The notes below the pieces were generated by a model. It searched no databases. It was not told where the DNA came from and saw nothing but the letters and a program-made list of their open reading frames with translations. The position numbers and the translations under genes were made by a program. Shown here in pieces: positions 31,340 to 41,891 of a stretch of DNA of 64,000 nucleotides. The stretch lies in assembly GCA_030847615.1 (NCBI GenBank), contig JAUMIR010000004.1:70773001-70837000 (forward strand), written 5' to 3'. The stretch is from Gambelia wislizenii. Taxonomy: Eukaryota; Chordata; Lepidosauria; Squamata; Crotaphytidae. Position 1 is the stretch's first letter, and each line of letters starts with the position of its first letter.

Positions 31340-33195
31340 TATACACATATTTTTAATTATCTTTATTGAATAAAAAATGGTAATTTATTTACATGGCAGT
31401 TCTATCAATTTATGCATTTTAACAATACATATTTCAGCCATTTACACACTAACATCATCCACTATCTTGTTTCTTCTATTTAATAAACTTACAAAAAATA
31501 GTTCCATACTATCATTCTCTCTCTCTCTCTCTGGCTTTTCTTTGCAAACGAAGATTCAGGAAGGACTCATCCCGCGCTTTCTGCAAGCGCTACACGAGGG
31601 CCAGCATGGACAAGTCAGATATGGCGATGCTCTTTCAGAGCCCTTTCTAATAACTAATGGAGTGAAGCAAGGTTGTGTTCTTGCACCAAATTTATTTACA
31701 ATCTTCTTTAGCACGATGCTCCAAAGGGCTATGGCAGAGCTTGAAGACAACGACGGCATCTATATATGTTACCGTACTGATGGTAGCTTGTTTAACTTAA
31801 GCCGTCTGAGGGCCCACACTAAGACTCTAAACTATCTAGTCCGTGAGCTGCTCTTCGCCGATGCTGCTGCCCTTGTTGCCCACACAAAAGCAGCTCTGCA
31901 GCGCCTAACGTCCTGCTTTGCAACAGCTGCAGTGCTGTTTGGGCTAGAAGTCAACCTGAAGAAAACAGAAGTTCTTTACCAGCCTGCACCACAGGACGAA
32001 CACCGCCATCCCCACATTGTCGTCGGCAAATCTGTGCTCAAGTCCATATATAAAGAAAAGAGAAATAAACTTCCTTAACATCACCTTTAAGAGATATAAG
32101 GATTTACCCGGATTTATAAAGTCCTTGGTTTTCACAATCATTTTACATTATCGCTCCATCATTATATTTTCCTCACTCTTATTTCTTTTACTCCTTCTTT
32201 CCTTATCTTACTGATACATCATAATAACATTATTTGTTTATCAAATATATATCCATTTTTCCCCAATTTCTTATCATAACCAACCATTCTTCCAGACATT
32301 TCTTACTTGTCCTATTTCTAATTCTATTTGTCAGATTATCCATTTCTATCATTTCTAATAATTTTTCCTTCCATTCACTAATATTCGGTATATAATAAAA
32401 TCTTCCAATAATTTTGTTCTACTTCCTGATTCTATATATTTGTCATATTTAGTAAGTAAACCTCTGGTTTCATTTCAAATTCTATTTGCAATATTTGTTT
32501 GATTCCTTTGTGTACTTTCAACTAAAACTCCTGGAGTTTTTTGCACTTCCACCACATATGTATAAAAGTTCCAGGATTTGATTTACATCTCCAACATTCC
32601 ATATTTATTGTCTTACCCATTTTATTTAATTTGGTTGGTGTATAGTACCATCTTTGTGCTACCTTTATGTAATTTTCTCTTAAATTCTGGCTGGCTGTGA
32701 ATTTCCAAGTCTTTTTTCTTGCATTTTCCCATGCTTCTAAATTCAATGTATATCCCAAGTCCCTTGCCCACCTTATCATGAATTCTTTTATATTTTCTTC
32801 TTCCAGATCTACCATCAAGAATAATTTATAATATTTTGCTATTTTCCTTTTTTAACTTTCATCCCATATAATTTTATCAAGCTCATTGTCTTCCATTTCA
32901 AAACCCTCTTTTATAAGATCTTCTTTAAATTTGTAAATACTCAAACCAATTTGTTTTTTGTGTTTTATCTAACTGTTCTTTCGTTTTTAGCATAAATTCT
33001 TTATCTTTATCTTTTACTCCTATATCACTATATCTTAACCAGTTCTTTGTATCTTTCCACCTCCCCATAAAGGCTTCTTGTGGCGATATTTTCCAAATCT
33101 TTTTTTATATTCTTATATTTTATATTCTTTATATTTTATATTCTTCCAAATTTGTTTATAATTGTTATCAATTATCTCTCTGTACGAACTTGCCA
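31340..33195 (-). mobile_element. L1 LINE 3' part, interrupted
   Basis: On the minus strand the peptide at 32818-32522 reads WARDLGYTLNLEAWENARKK, then RWYYTPTKLNKMGKTINMEC and HMWWKCKKLQEF, the C-terminal region of L1 ORF2. AT-rich coding remnants continue up to about 33190. The 3' end, with AATAAA on the minus strand, lies near 31350. Another LINE is inserted at 31515-32045. Confidence 0.75.
31515..32045 (+). mobile_element. LINE with 5' inversion (twin priming) inserted in L1
   Basis: From 31585 the plus strand encodes a LINE reverse transcriptase: SEPFLITNGVKQGCVLAPNL, then LRAHTKTLNYLVRELLFADA and LEVNLKKTEVLYQPAP. The catalytic FADD is FADA here. The first 70 bp (31519-31590) are instead the reverse complement of the 3' end of the same family, as seen at 16664 and 50399 (GAAGATTCAGGAAGGACTCA). 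The two parts are therefore in opposite orientation, joined near TGCAAGCGC at 31590. Confidence 0.8.
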
Positions 33196-33625
33196 GAGTT
33201 TTAAAGTCCACAGGGGAGGGCTTTCTCTCAGTCCTGCCACCATCACAGGCTCACTAGTGAGGACATGAGATAGAGAGAGATAGACTTCTCGGTGGCTGTT
33301 CCCACTGTCTGGAATTCCTTTTCATGGGAAGCTTGGGTGGCTTGCTCCCTGCTCTCCTTTCACCCACAGGCAAAGACTTTTTTGTTTAAGCAATCTTTTG
33401 ATGTAATGCTCACAAAGAATTTTCCTACTGGAGGGCGTGCTTTTTAAAAACTTTTGTATGCCTTTAAAATTATCTTAGACTGGTTTAATGTGGTGGTTTT
33501 GAATTTTTTTAAAAAAATTATTGTTAGATTTTAATTGATTTTTTTTTTTTTTTTTTTTTGGTGAACAGCCTTGGGTCTCATTCCAGAAGAAAGGTGGCAC
33601 ATATAAATAAAATAGAATAAAAATT
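33196..33625 (+). mobile_element. L2 3' end
   Basis: Shows the L2 C-terminal remnant (GTCTGGAATTCC, GCAAAGACTTTTTTGTTTAA) and the 3' end GAAGAAAGGTGGCACATATA with AATAAAAT tail. A T-run is at 33538-33559. Confidence 0.7.
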
Positions 33626-33875
33626 CTCTAAAACAACAGAGCAATGTTTGCATGCATGTTTCCTTATTGTGCTTGGTTTTGTGAACAGTTAATGGTTTAT
33701 GATATGAACTGCACAGGCAACAATGGAAAACTTAGTATTATATACCTGCATTCCAATTCAAGAAGTGTGAACCGTCAAGTATGAAATAAAATGCAAACCC
33801 AGCAAAAGTCTCACTTACACCTACTTTCTGTTAAAAGGAGAGCCAACGGTCAGCTTGGATAAGTAAAGCCAGACT

Positions 33876-34090
33876 GTTAATAGATTTTCCTTGGGTTTTT
33901 TCCGGGCTGTGAGGCCGTGTTCTGGAAGAGTTTACTTCTGACGTTTCGCCTGCATCTGTGGCTGGCATCTTCAGAGAATGGTTGGGTAGGAGTGTGTGTG
34001 GAGTTTATATATTGTGAACCCCTGTTGGGAATGATATGTAAATTTGTGTATTTGAATGGTTAGTTTCTGGGTATAGAAATGCAAGGTAGG
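33876..34090 (-). mobile_element. Penelope-like tail fragment
   Basis: Minus-strand tail from ATAGATTTTCCTTGGG through GACGTTTCGCCTGCATCTGT and TGAACCCCTGTTGGG to GGTATAGAAATGCAAGG. No coding part. Confidence 0.8.
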
Positions 34091-34093
34091 GAT

Positions 34094-34228
34094 GGAAATT
34101 CTATGGCCCTCCTGGTCTTTCTGGACTGCAACTCCCAGCAGTCCTAGTCAGGATAGACACTGGCAATGAATGCTGAAAGTTGCAGTCCACAAACACCTGG
34201 AGGACAGCATGATTGCCACCCCTGTTCT
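34094..34228. mobile_element. Degraded hAT MITE related to 22937
   Basis: It contains CTATGGCCCTCCTGG, CTGCAACTCCCAGCAG and the mirrored CACCTGGAGGACAGC in the same order as the MITE at 22937. The termini are decayed. Confidence 0.55.
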
Positions 34229-36008
34229 AGAGGGTAGATGTGAATTCTTTGCCTCTTGAACATCAAATGAATTGGCTTGGCTAGCTGCCTGCTTTATTTC
34301 TCCTACCATTGATCAGAGAAGCTACATGCAAACCAGGAAGATATTTTAGCTCTCTTTGTAGGATCAAGTAGCTGGATGTAAACAAAGGCTCTGGACAACC
34401 ACTGGCTTCTTTTTCATCTCATTAACTCAGCTTGTTTGAAGCCAGCTTAAACAGTTTGAAGCCAGCCTAAACAGAACCCAACTTTAAAAGCCAGCATCTA
34501 AGTTGCTTCTACTATGAAGTTGCACATGCATTTTTTCCCTTAGGCCTGGGCTCCCCCGCCCCCCCCCCCCCATAGCAGCTGTCTGTTCAGAAATGATACC
34601 TCCCTGTGTTTTGTTGACTGGTCAGGCCCAGCTGGTGAACTTCTCCCCTTAGGCTACATACCAGTCAGAAATTCTCAGCTCAATGCACATCTTCAAATAT
34701 TGACCTGACTAGTAGTGGCACTAACTGCCAGAACGCTAGTAAACCATTAATCAGGCCCTTCTTTAAGAAAGAGGATAAAACCAGCAATTCCCAAGCCATT
34801 AGGATTGATGGATTACTACAGGAAGATCCACTGCTGCTATATATGTTAAGAATTCAAATCCTCACTTGTGTTGAATCTGAAATTGTGACACTGCCTAAAT
34901 GGTTCAACATGCAATACTATGCCCATTTATGGAGAATAAACCTTGTTGAATTCAGTGGAACTTCCTTTGGAGTAGACATGTCTAAGATTACAGTGTACAA
35001 TAGTTCACAGTCTGCTTTACAAAAGGATCACAAACAAGAACTGGGTGGATCACATACAATTGCTTCCTTTTTAAAAGAAACAAATAGACTTTTGCTTTGC
35101 CAATCAGACATCAAAACAAACAAAGCCCATTGATAATCTCTGCAGATACAGTTTTAAGCATATATTTGGATTTATTTCCAAACCAGCCTTGTGCTGGATT
35201 TATGCACAAGCTAAATAAAATACATGGCAGGTATGATAAATTTCAGTGAGGCTGCATCAGTCACGTGTGGAACTTTTGAGGATTTCACTCCCATTCTGAT
35301 CTTCCTGCATTTCCCTATCTATGTTTTCCCCCACCAGAAACATTTAAAGCAAAAAAAAAGTTTGATAGCATCCATCCCATTTCACACATTTTTGGTTTTC
35401 ACCTGATTTAGGCCCATATTGGTTTGAAACAGGCTTGGGAAGAGAACAAACCTGTTGCAAAATGGCCAGTCACACCCTCTGGAGACTTCAAGGGGTGCTG
35501 TTGAGCATTTTGGGCCAAAAACAATATTTAGTGAATTATCTGGGGGAGGGGGATTATATCTTCCTTGTGTTCCAAAAATCATGAGAATGCCCGGGAATAT
35601 ACAGGGGTCCTAGCATACATCCTGTTCTAGTAAAATCCTGGATTCAGAACTACCATGAGCTTTCCCCACCACCAGCATTAAATCTATGGACGTTTTGCCT
35701 AGGGCATCCCATCATCAATTTAAAAAAATGGATAGGAAGCCATTTTGGGAAAGTGGGATGACCTACCAAGTGGGTGGTGGTGGGCAGGCTCTCTGTTTCC
35801 TGCTGCAGAAGCTGAATAAGGAAGAAAATGTATGTGCAGAGTAGAAAGGGAGCCAAGAAAAATTCAAAGTTTTTCTTCCAGCCTGTGTGTGTCTTAAGAA
35901 AATGTGGTGATGTTTGTTCACCCATGTGTGAGTATAAGAGCATTTGTGGGTGTTTATGTGGAAGCTGGAGTATATCTTTGTGAGAGAAATAGAGTGTGTG
36001 TGTTTGTT

Positions 36009-36061
<53 letters not shown>

Positions 36062-36116
36062 GACAGTGGGAGGATAGTAGAGCTTCCTCTAGTTTACAGG
36101 GCAGGAGTTCACTTAC
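34229..36116. other. Intergenic sequence with TG/AG microsatellite
   Basis: A C-run is at 34557-34571. A (TG)n then (AG)n microsatellite is at 35995-36058. Nothing else is recognised; the open frame at 34843-35133 has no support as a gene. Confidence 0.4.
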
Positions 36117-37080
36117 ATCAGGCCTGCACAACATACGGCCCATGGGCTGTATGTGGCTCTCCAAAGCATTTTGTACGACCCACGAAGCTTCTTGTTGGTC
36201 GACGGTGGCCACCAATCTTACATTTAAATTAAAATAAAGGCAAAACAACCAATTATAAAGCATGGCTCCAAACATAGAGCAGCTTGCCTGGAAGCGCCTG
36301 CCCCACACTTGTGCCCCACATGCAGCCAGGAGACGTTGGAGGTGCTGGCTTGGGAAGAACTTCTTACCTTGAGGAAATCCAGCCATGAAGAGCTGATTTG
36401 GCAGTGAAGGCGAGGGAACACAGGGACCACTTGAGCCCCCAGCTGCTGGGGGCTGAAGCGGCCTCTACGTCCCCTTACTCTGCGGCTGGCCAGCCACCAG
36501 CCATGAAGAGCCCATTTGGTGGTGGCCATGGAAGTGAGGGAACACAGAGGCTGCTTGAGCTCCTGGCTGCCAGGGGCTGAAGCGGCCTCTACGTCCCCTT
36601 ACTCTGCGGCTGGCCAGCCACCAGCCATGAAGAGCCCATTTGGTGGTGGCCATGGAGGTGAGGGAACACAGAGGCTGTTTGAGCCCCTGGCTGCCAGGGG
36701 CTGAAGCGGCCTCTGCGTTCCCTCACTCCGTGGCCGGCCATCGGCCAACCATGAAGAGATGGTTCGGCGATGGCGGCAGCCAGGAGCTGAAGTGGCGTCT
36801 ACATTCCCTTGCTCCGTGAGATTATTTGGCAGCAGCGGCAGCAGGGATAGAGGCACGGCCACCCCGCAAGCATCCCTGTGGTAGATTGGGGGAGAGGAGA
36901 ATTGTCAAGCGAGCAAGGCACCCAGGGAGAGAAAGAGAAGCAGGAGGAGGAAGAGGAGGTAATTATACTTTTATTAATCAATTATTTATTAATTATTATT
37001 AATAATTTTATTGTTAATTAATTATACCTTTACTTGTAAAGTGAGCTGCTAAAAATTTGACTGCAGCCCTCAGAAGTTTA
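36117..37080. mobile_element. Probable hAT-like element with internal 118-124 bp tandem repeats
   Basis: The left part (GCCTGCACAACATACGGCCC) resembles a hAT-family terminus. From about 36383 to 36800 there are four units, starting near 36383, 36501, 36625 and 36746, each with CCATGAAGAG, GGTGGTGGC, GAGGGAACAC and GCTGAAGCGGCCTCTACG. The third and second units are nearly identical. The open frames in it are the same repeat read on both strands. The right terminus is uncertain. Confidence 0.55.
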
Positions 37081-38312
37081 GCCTATTTTAATTTTGGTCT
37101 CTACCTACTGCCAAATTGTTAAGGTCTGACTTGCATTAACAATGCAATTGTACATACGCATACACCCAAGTAAATGTCTACAGTATTGTAACCAATGAAC
37201 CCTAAAAGGCCACTGGGATACATCAAATTCTTGTAATATAAATGGGGGGGGGAATGGGTGGTTTAAATTGAGAAAATGGCATAGAAGTGAAGGATTATGC
37301 CCTAGCATGGTCCCAGTCTGAACCACCCCTCCTCCTTGTGGCTACTGCTAACGTTAAATAAACAAGCAACATTAAATTCTGTTCTGTGATCTTCCATATT
37401 GCTGGTTTGATCCTTGTTTTTACATAGGTAGATCTTAGAGTTTACAACTTGTGAAGAATTTGATTATTTCAGAGAGGGAAGCTTCCTGACTAAACATTTC
37501 TTACTATATTTGAGCATATGTATATGTGTGTATATGTATGTATGTATGTATGTGTATGTGTGTGTGTGTGTGTGCGTGCATATATACAGTAATATATATT
37601 GTTACTTAATGTGATCAGTTATGCTGTGAACAAAAAAAGCCATACTACCTTTCTATTATTTGTTCTTTATTTATTTGATGTATACTGTGTTCTGTCTCAT
37701 GGGTATTGATCAGCCTGCACCACATTTTCCTAATGTTTCTAGTTTAGAGTTCTGTCCCCTAGGGGGCTCACTGTATATTCAAATACTCTTCATGTTTCCA
37801 AAGAGAGAACAGCTGTTGTTTCCTTGTGCCTTTGTGCCACAGAAATCCATTTTAAACCTAGCACCGTCTGCCTAATTAATTCTGCATAAGAGTCTTACAC
37901 TCAGTTTTAAAAGAAACTGCAGGCTGTAGGCCTTTTCCATCTGGGATATTGCTAGGGGTTGCGGGTTGGAAATGGGGGCATTGCCCCCCTAAAGAATAAT
38001 TCTGCTCCACCAAACAACATTTTCCTTCCGTTCCCAAATTTCTAGCATTGCAGGGAGTGAGACACTGAAAATAGTTCACACCTAGAACTTGTGTATGTGC
38101 TGTGTTTACATTTCCTTGGTCACTTTACCCACCTTTTATTTGGATGCCTAAACTGTATTTCTAAATGCTCAACCAAAGTTTTAAGTTACTGAAATGCTAC
38201 ACATTTGGGAACTAAAGGAAAATTATTTTTATGACATTGTCTTCATTTTGCCCCCCCCCCATGCTTGGAACCTGGAAACATCAGGTTCCTTTTTGTTGTT
38301 TTCAGCTAAGGA
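37081..38312. other. Intergenic sequence with TG microsatellite
   Basis: A TATG/TG run occupies about 37517-37575. Otherwise nothing recognised. Confidence 0.4.
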
Positions 38313-38853
38313 CTTTATCAGATGAACCTCCATAAATGTTTCTTTCCCACCATATTTTAAATCGTTTTTCTGCCAGCAAAAGAACCCATTCTTTCAGATC
38401 TACCTTCTATAGTGCTAGAAGGCAGCCCCAACATAAATGGAGCACAAATGGAGCTCTGTTTACTTCTGCGTTCGTGATCTTGGCGATTCTCGGGAGAAGA
38501 CACGAGCATGGTAAATTTTAAAAATACACCAAAAGAAAGACACAAATGTACACGCAAGCACAGAAGTGCACTTTAAAACTTAAAATTAACGGGGGAGGTT
38601 CATAAAGAGTGTCTCCTACCTGGCTTTCACAATTCTCTCCCAGAAGTGTTTTGGCATTGATCCTGAAATCACAAGAGGGCAATGGCATGAGGTTTCAAAC
38701 GCTGGCCATACCGGCAAAAAAGCTCCATGGGAGCTCTACTGACAACTTGGCCCATTAATAAAAAATAACGCCTGATTCCTTACATATGATCGCGAAAGGA
38801 TGACGTTGTAGGTGTTGTTACGGCGCCATATTTGCCATATCTGATAGAGTCCT
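38313..38853. mobile_element. TTATCAGA-terminus MITE, copy A
   Basis: The termini AGGACTTTATCAGAT and ATCTGATAGAGTCCT are inverted repeats. The body shares GCCAGCAAAAGAACCC, a GGAGCTCTGTTTACTTC block and AGTGTGTCTCxTACCTGG-like sequence with copies B, C and D. No coding capacity. The superfamily is unknown to me. Confidence 0.75.
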
Positions 38854-39499
38854 AAATTGCTTACCCAAAGAAGAGTGCTAAGCAATTCAGCTGCTGCCAT
38901 GGTATCTGGAATGGGGGTGGGCAGTGAGGCTTGAGCCTTCCTTAAGACTAGGCTAGGAGGGACTGAATTCCCCTGAGATGGTCAGGCACAACTGAACTAC
39001 CAAGACTCCTGTGTAGTCTATGTAGTCAGGAATGACCAATCATATGTGTACTAAATGATCAAGCACAAAAAAACATTAAAATATTAAGACAGCTGTTGAA
39101 GTTGAGCCTCTCAGATATAACTAAAGCTGAATGCAATCTACCATATGCAGACCTACTTGGGAGGAAGCTACATTGAATGTACAGAGGGCAATTCTGGTAG
39201 TCATTGTACATATAAGAGTGTTCATACTCAAGTCTGAATGGTAGTGGAATGAGAGAAGCAATTCCTTCCAACTGCGCTCTCAGGTACTATGAAAGTGTTT
39301 GTGATGGACTGACTGGAGATTCCATAACACAGCAGGGAGTAGTCTGTCCTGGCTTCAGTGGGCCTAAGAAACATTCCTACTCTTTAGAATTGTTTCACTG
39401 AGACAAGGGTGGATTTACAGTACTTCCCTCAGATAGGAGAAAAAGTATGAAAACCTGCAGCCAACATTTTTACTGTGTGTGCTAGAGTAAAACACTAAG
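38854..39499. other. Intergenic sequence, nothing recognised
   Basis: No feature seen between two copies of the same MITE family. Confidence 0.35.
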
Positions 39500-40674
39500 G
39501 AGATTATCAGATGCTCTAAATATGGCGTTACCACAACACCAGGAGATCGCTAAAGGGCTTCCCTTTCACATGATACAGTTCCCCTCTCATTACAGCTATT
39601 GGAAAATATATTGTTTAAAATACCAGGGTATGTTGTCCCTGTTTAAACATCCACACTGTACTTTACATGCTAGTGGAGAATACAGCCCATTTAGCAGAGT
39701 TCAAAATAAGCGCAGCAGCATGCAGCATTGGATTGTTAGCATACATATGAAAACCATAGCTTAGTAAATAACCAAACACCCTTTGTTTTTTCCCAAGTTG
39801 TTTAACTAGCAAAAATAACCACTCAAGACTCAAAAGTTAGCTTAAAAAGTACAAAAACTTTTTTACTTACAGTTAGAGAGCTCATTCATGGCAGGTACAA
39901 GAAACTCCATCAAAATAAACTAAAACTACTTTAAAATGTTTAAAAACTACATTGTTACAAAACAATACTCAGGACTCCCCTCCTGGGGTCCTCTCCCTTT
40001 GAATGCCATGTGGTTTGTTAAAGGAGCATGGCTTCTGGAACAAAGAAGGAAACTTAGACACTCCCCTTCATCCCAGAACTCCAATAGCAAAACTTCAGGA
40101 AGTTACATCAGCTCATCCTATATGGTTTCTTAGTTAACTCTTCAGTAGCAAAACCATTTCCACTTATTGGACTGCAAACTATACTTTCCAATAACAGCAG
40201 CACTGTTTTTTATTGATGGGCTAAGCCGTCAATGGATCCCCCGTTCCGTTTCTGTAACACAATGTCCTGCGAGTGAAAAGGTGCCCGTTTCGCTGGTGCG
40301 ATTCTCACGTCAATGGGAGCTCCCTGCCAGAACACTTCCTGGTGAGATCGGGACATCCAGGTAAGTGACACACTTTTTTGTACCCTCCCTGGGTTACTTG
40401 TAATGTTTTAAGTGTGTTTTTTTGCTCGGTGTTACTTTTACTATTGTATTTTTCTTTCACAGTTTGAATTTCCCACACTCTCTTCTTCTTGCGACAACAG
40501 CTGGGATTTGACTCCAGGAAGTGAAGGGAGCTCCATTAGGTCTCCATACACTCCTGGGCTTGCAAAACGTAGGTCTGAAAACTTTCATTGTTCTGCCAGA
40601 ACAGGGATGGGGGAGGAGATTGTGGGATGGGAACACTTTTTTTGTTCCCATCTGATAATCTCCTCAGAGGAAAG
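39500..40674. mobile_element. TTATCAGA-terminus MITE, copy B, with ~600-bp insertion
   Basis: The ends GGAGATTATCAGAT and ATCTGATAATCTCC are perfect inverted repeats. Compared with copy C in reverse, the body is colinear up to CCCCTCTCATTACA (about 39595) and resumes at CACTGTTTTTTATTGATG (about 40202). The extra 600 bp between has inverted ends (ATTGGAAA and TTTCCAAT) and no coding sequence. Confidence 0.8.
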
Positions 40675-40789
40675 ATCCACTAAAAGACTATGAAAGTCAC
40701 CCCTGAGTGAGTAGCATCCACAAAACATGCTCTTTTTTGTAAAGTTGTTTGCATTCTGCCTACACTCTGGAGCCAGTTTATCTCAATAC

Positions 40790-41282
40790 TCTACGGTATG
40801 GGCACCACAGTTCATGAAGGATATTGACAAGCTGGAATGTGTGCAGAAGAGGGCAACCAAAATGGTGGGAGGTCTGGAAGCCATGTCCTATGAGGAGTGG
40901 CTTAGGGAGCTAGGTATGTTTAGCCTGGATAAGAGATGGTTAAGAGGTGATATGATAGCCATATTTAACTATTTGAAGGGATGCCATACTGAGGATGGAA
41001 CAAGCCTGTTTTATGCTGCTCCAGAGATTAGGACACAGAGCAATGGACTACAGGAATAGAGATTCCACCTAAACATTAGGAAAAACTTCTTGACAGTAAG
41101 AGCTGTTCAGCAGTGGAATATGCTGCCTGGGAGTGTGGTGGAGTCTCCTTCTTTGGAGGTCTTTAAACAGAGGCTGGATGGCCATGTGTCGGGAATGATT
41201 CGATTGTGTATTCAAATGCCAGGGGGTTGTACTTAGATGACCCTTGTGGTCTCTTCCAACTGTATGATACTATGACTCTAAA
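40790..41282 (+). mobile_element. CR1 3'-end fragment
   Basis: Encodes the last residues of CR1 ORF2 (FMKDIDKLECVQKRATKMVG, then RGDMIAIFNYLKGCHTEDG) and ends in a diverged CR1 tail (TATGATACTATGACTCTA). Confidence 0.92.
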
Positions 41283-41495
41283 TATTGCCTCTGCTATGGT
41301 GGCACAGGAGATTTCTGTAGCCATCCCACATGCTATGCCTTTCTTTGAGAATTCCTCAGAATAAGACAGTTGGGTTCTGGTGGACTCAGGAGACCTACGC
41401 ACTGGTTGTTCCTCTTCCCTACCTTTCCTCACTACTTTACTTTTTTATGTACCTACATTTATAGCCAAATGCCACCACCCCCCGTCCTGCAAATA

Positions 41496-41891
41496 CAATC
41501 ATCCCTTCACATTCGCGGGGGTTAGGTTCCACAAACCCCCACAAATGTGAAAATTCCACAAATAACGACTGCCCTCCCCCTCCCCTGCCAAAGTGACCAT
41601 GGGGCCTCCAGAGGCCCCGTGGTCACCTCCCTAGGCCCCCTTCCCTCCCAAGGCCCCCTCGCCGCCTCTCCCACCCCCCCGCCTGGCCTCCTAAGGTGGT
41701 GAGGGGGCCTCGGAAGGCTCTCTTGCCGCCTCTCCCACCCCGCGCCTGGCCTGCTTCTCTCCTCCATAGAAGCAGCCACAGGGCTTCTAAAGCCCTGTCG
41801 CTGCTTTTGGGAGGGTGGGGGGGAGGCCCTCCGAAAACCATGAATATTCAAAACCGCGAATGCTAAATTCATCAATGTAGAGGGGCAACTG
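41496..41891. mobile_element. TA-flanked MITE, second copy
   Basis: Starts CAATCATCCCTTCACATTCG and ends TGTAGAGGGGCAACTG between TA dinucleotides. Same family as 17827-18235. GC-rich centre; the open frames there are compositional. Confidence 0.8.

Noticed and set aside
35763..36386. 207-codon minus-strand frame
   Set aside because: It runs through the TG/AG microsatellite (repeats of SL and TH) and has no domain.
36224..36862. Open frames repeating a WALHGW-like segment
   Set aside because: They are the 118-124 bp tandem repeat read in different frames, on both strands.
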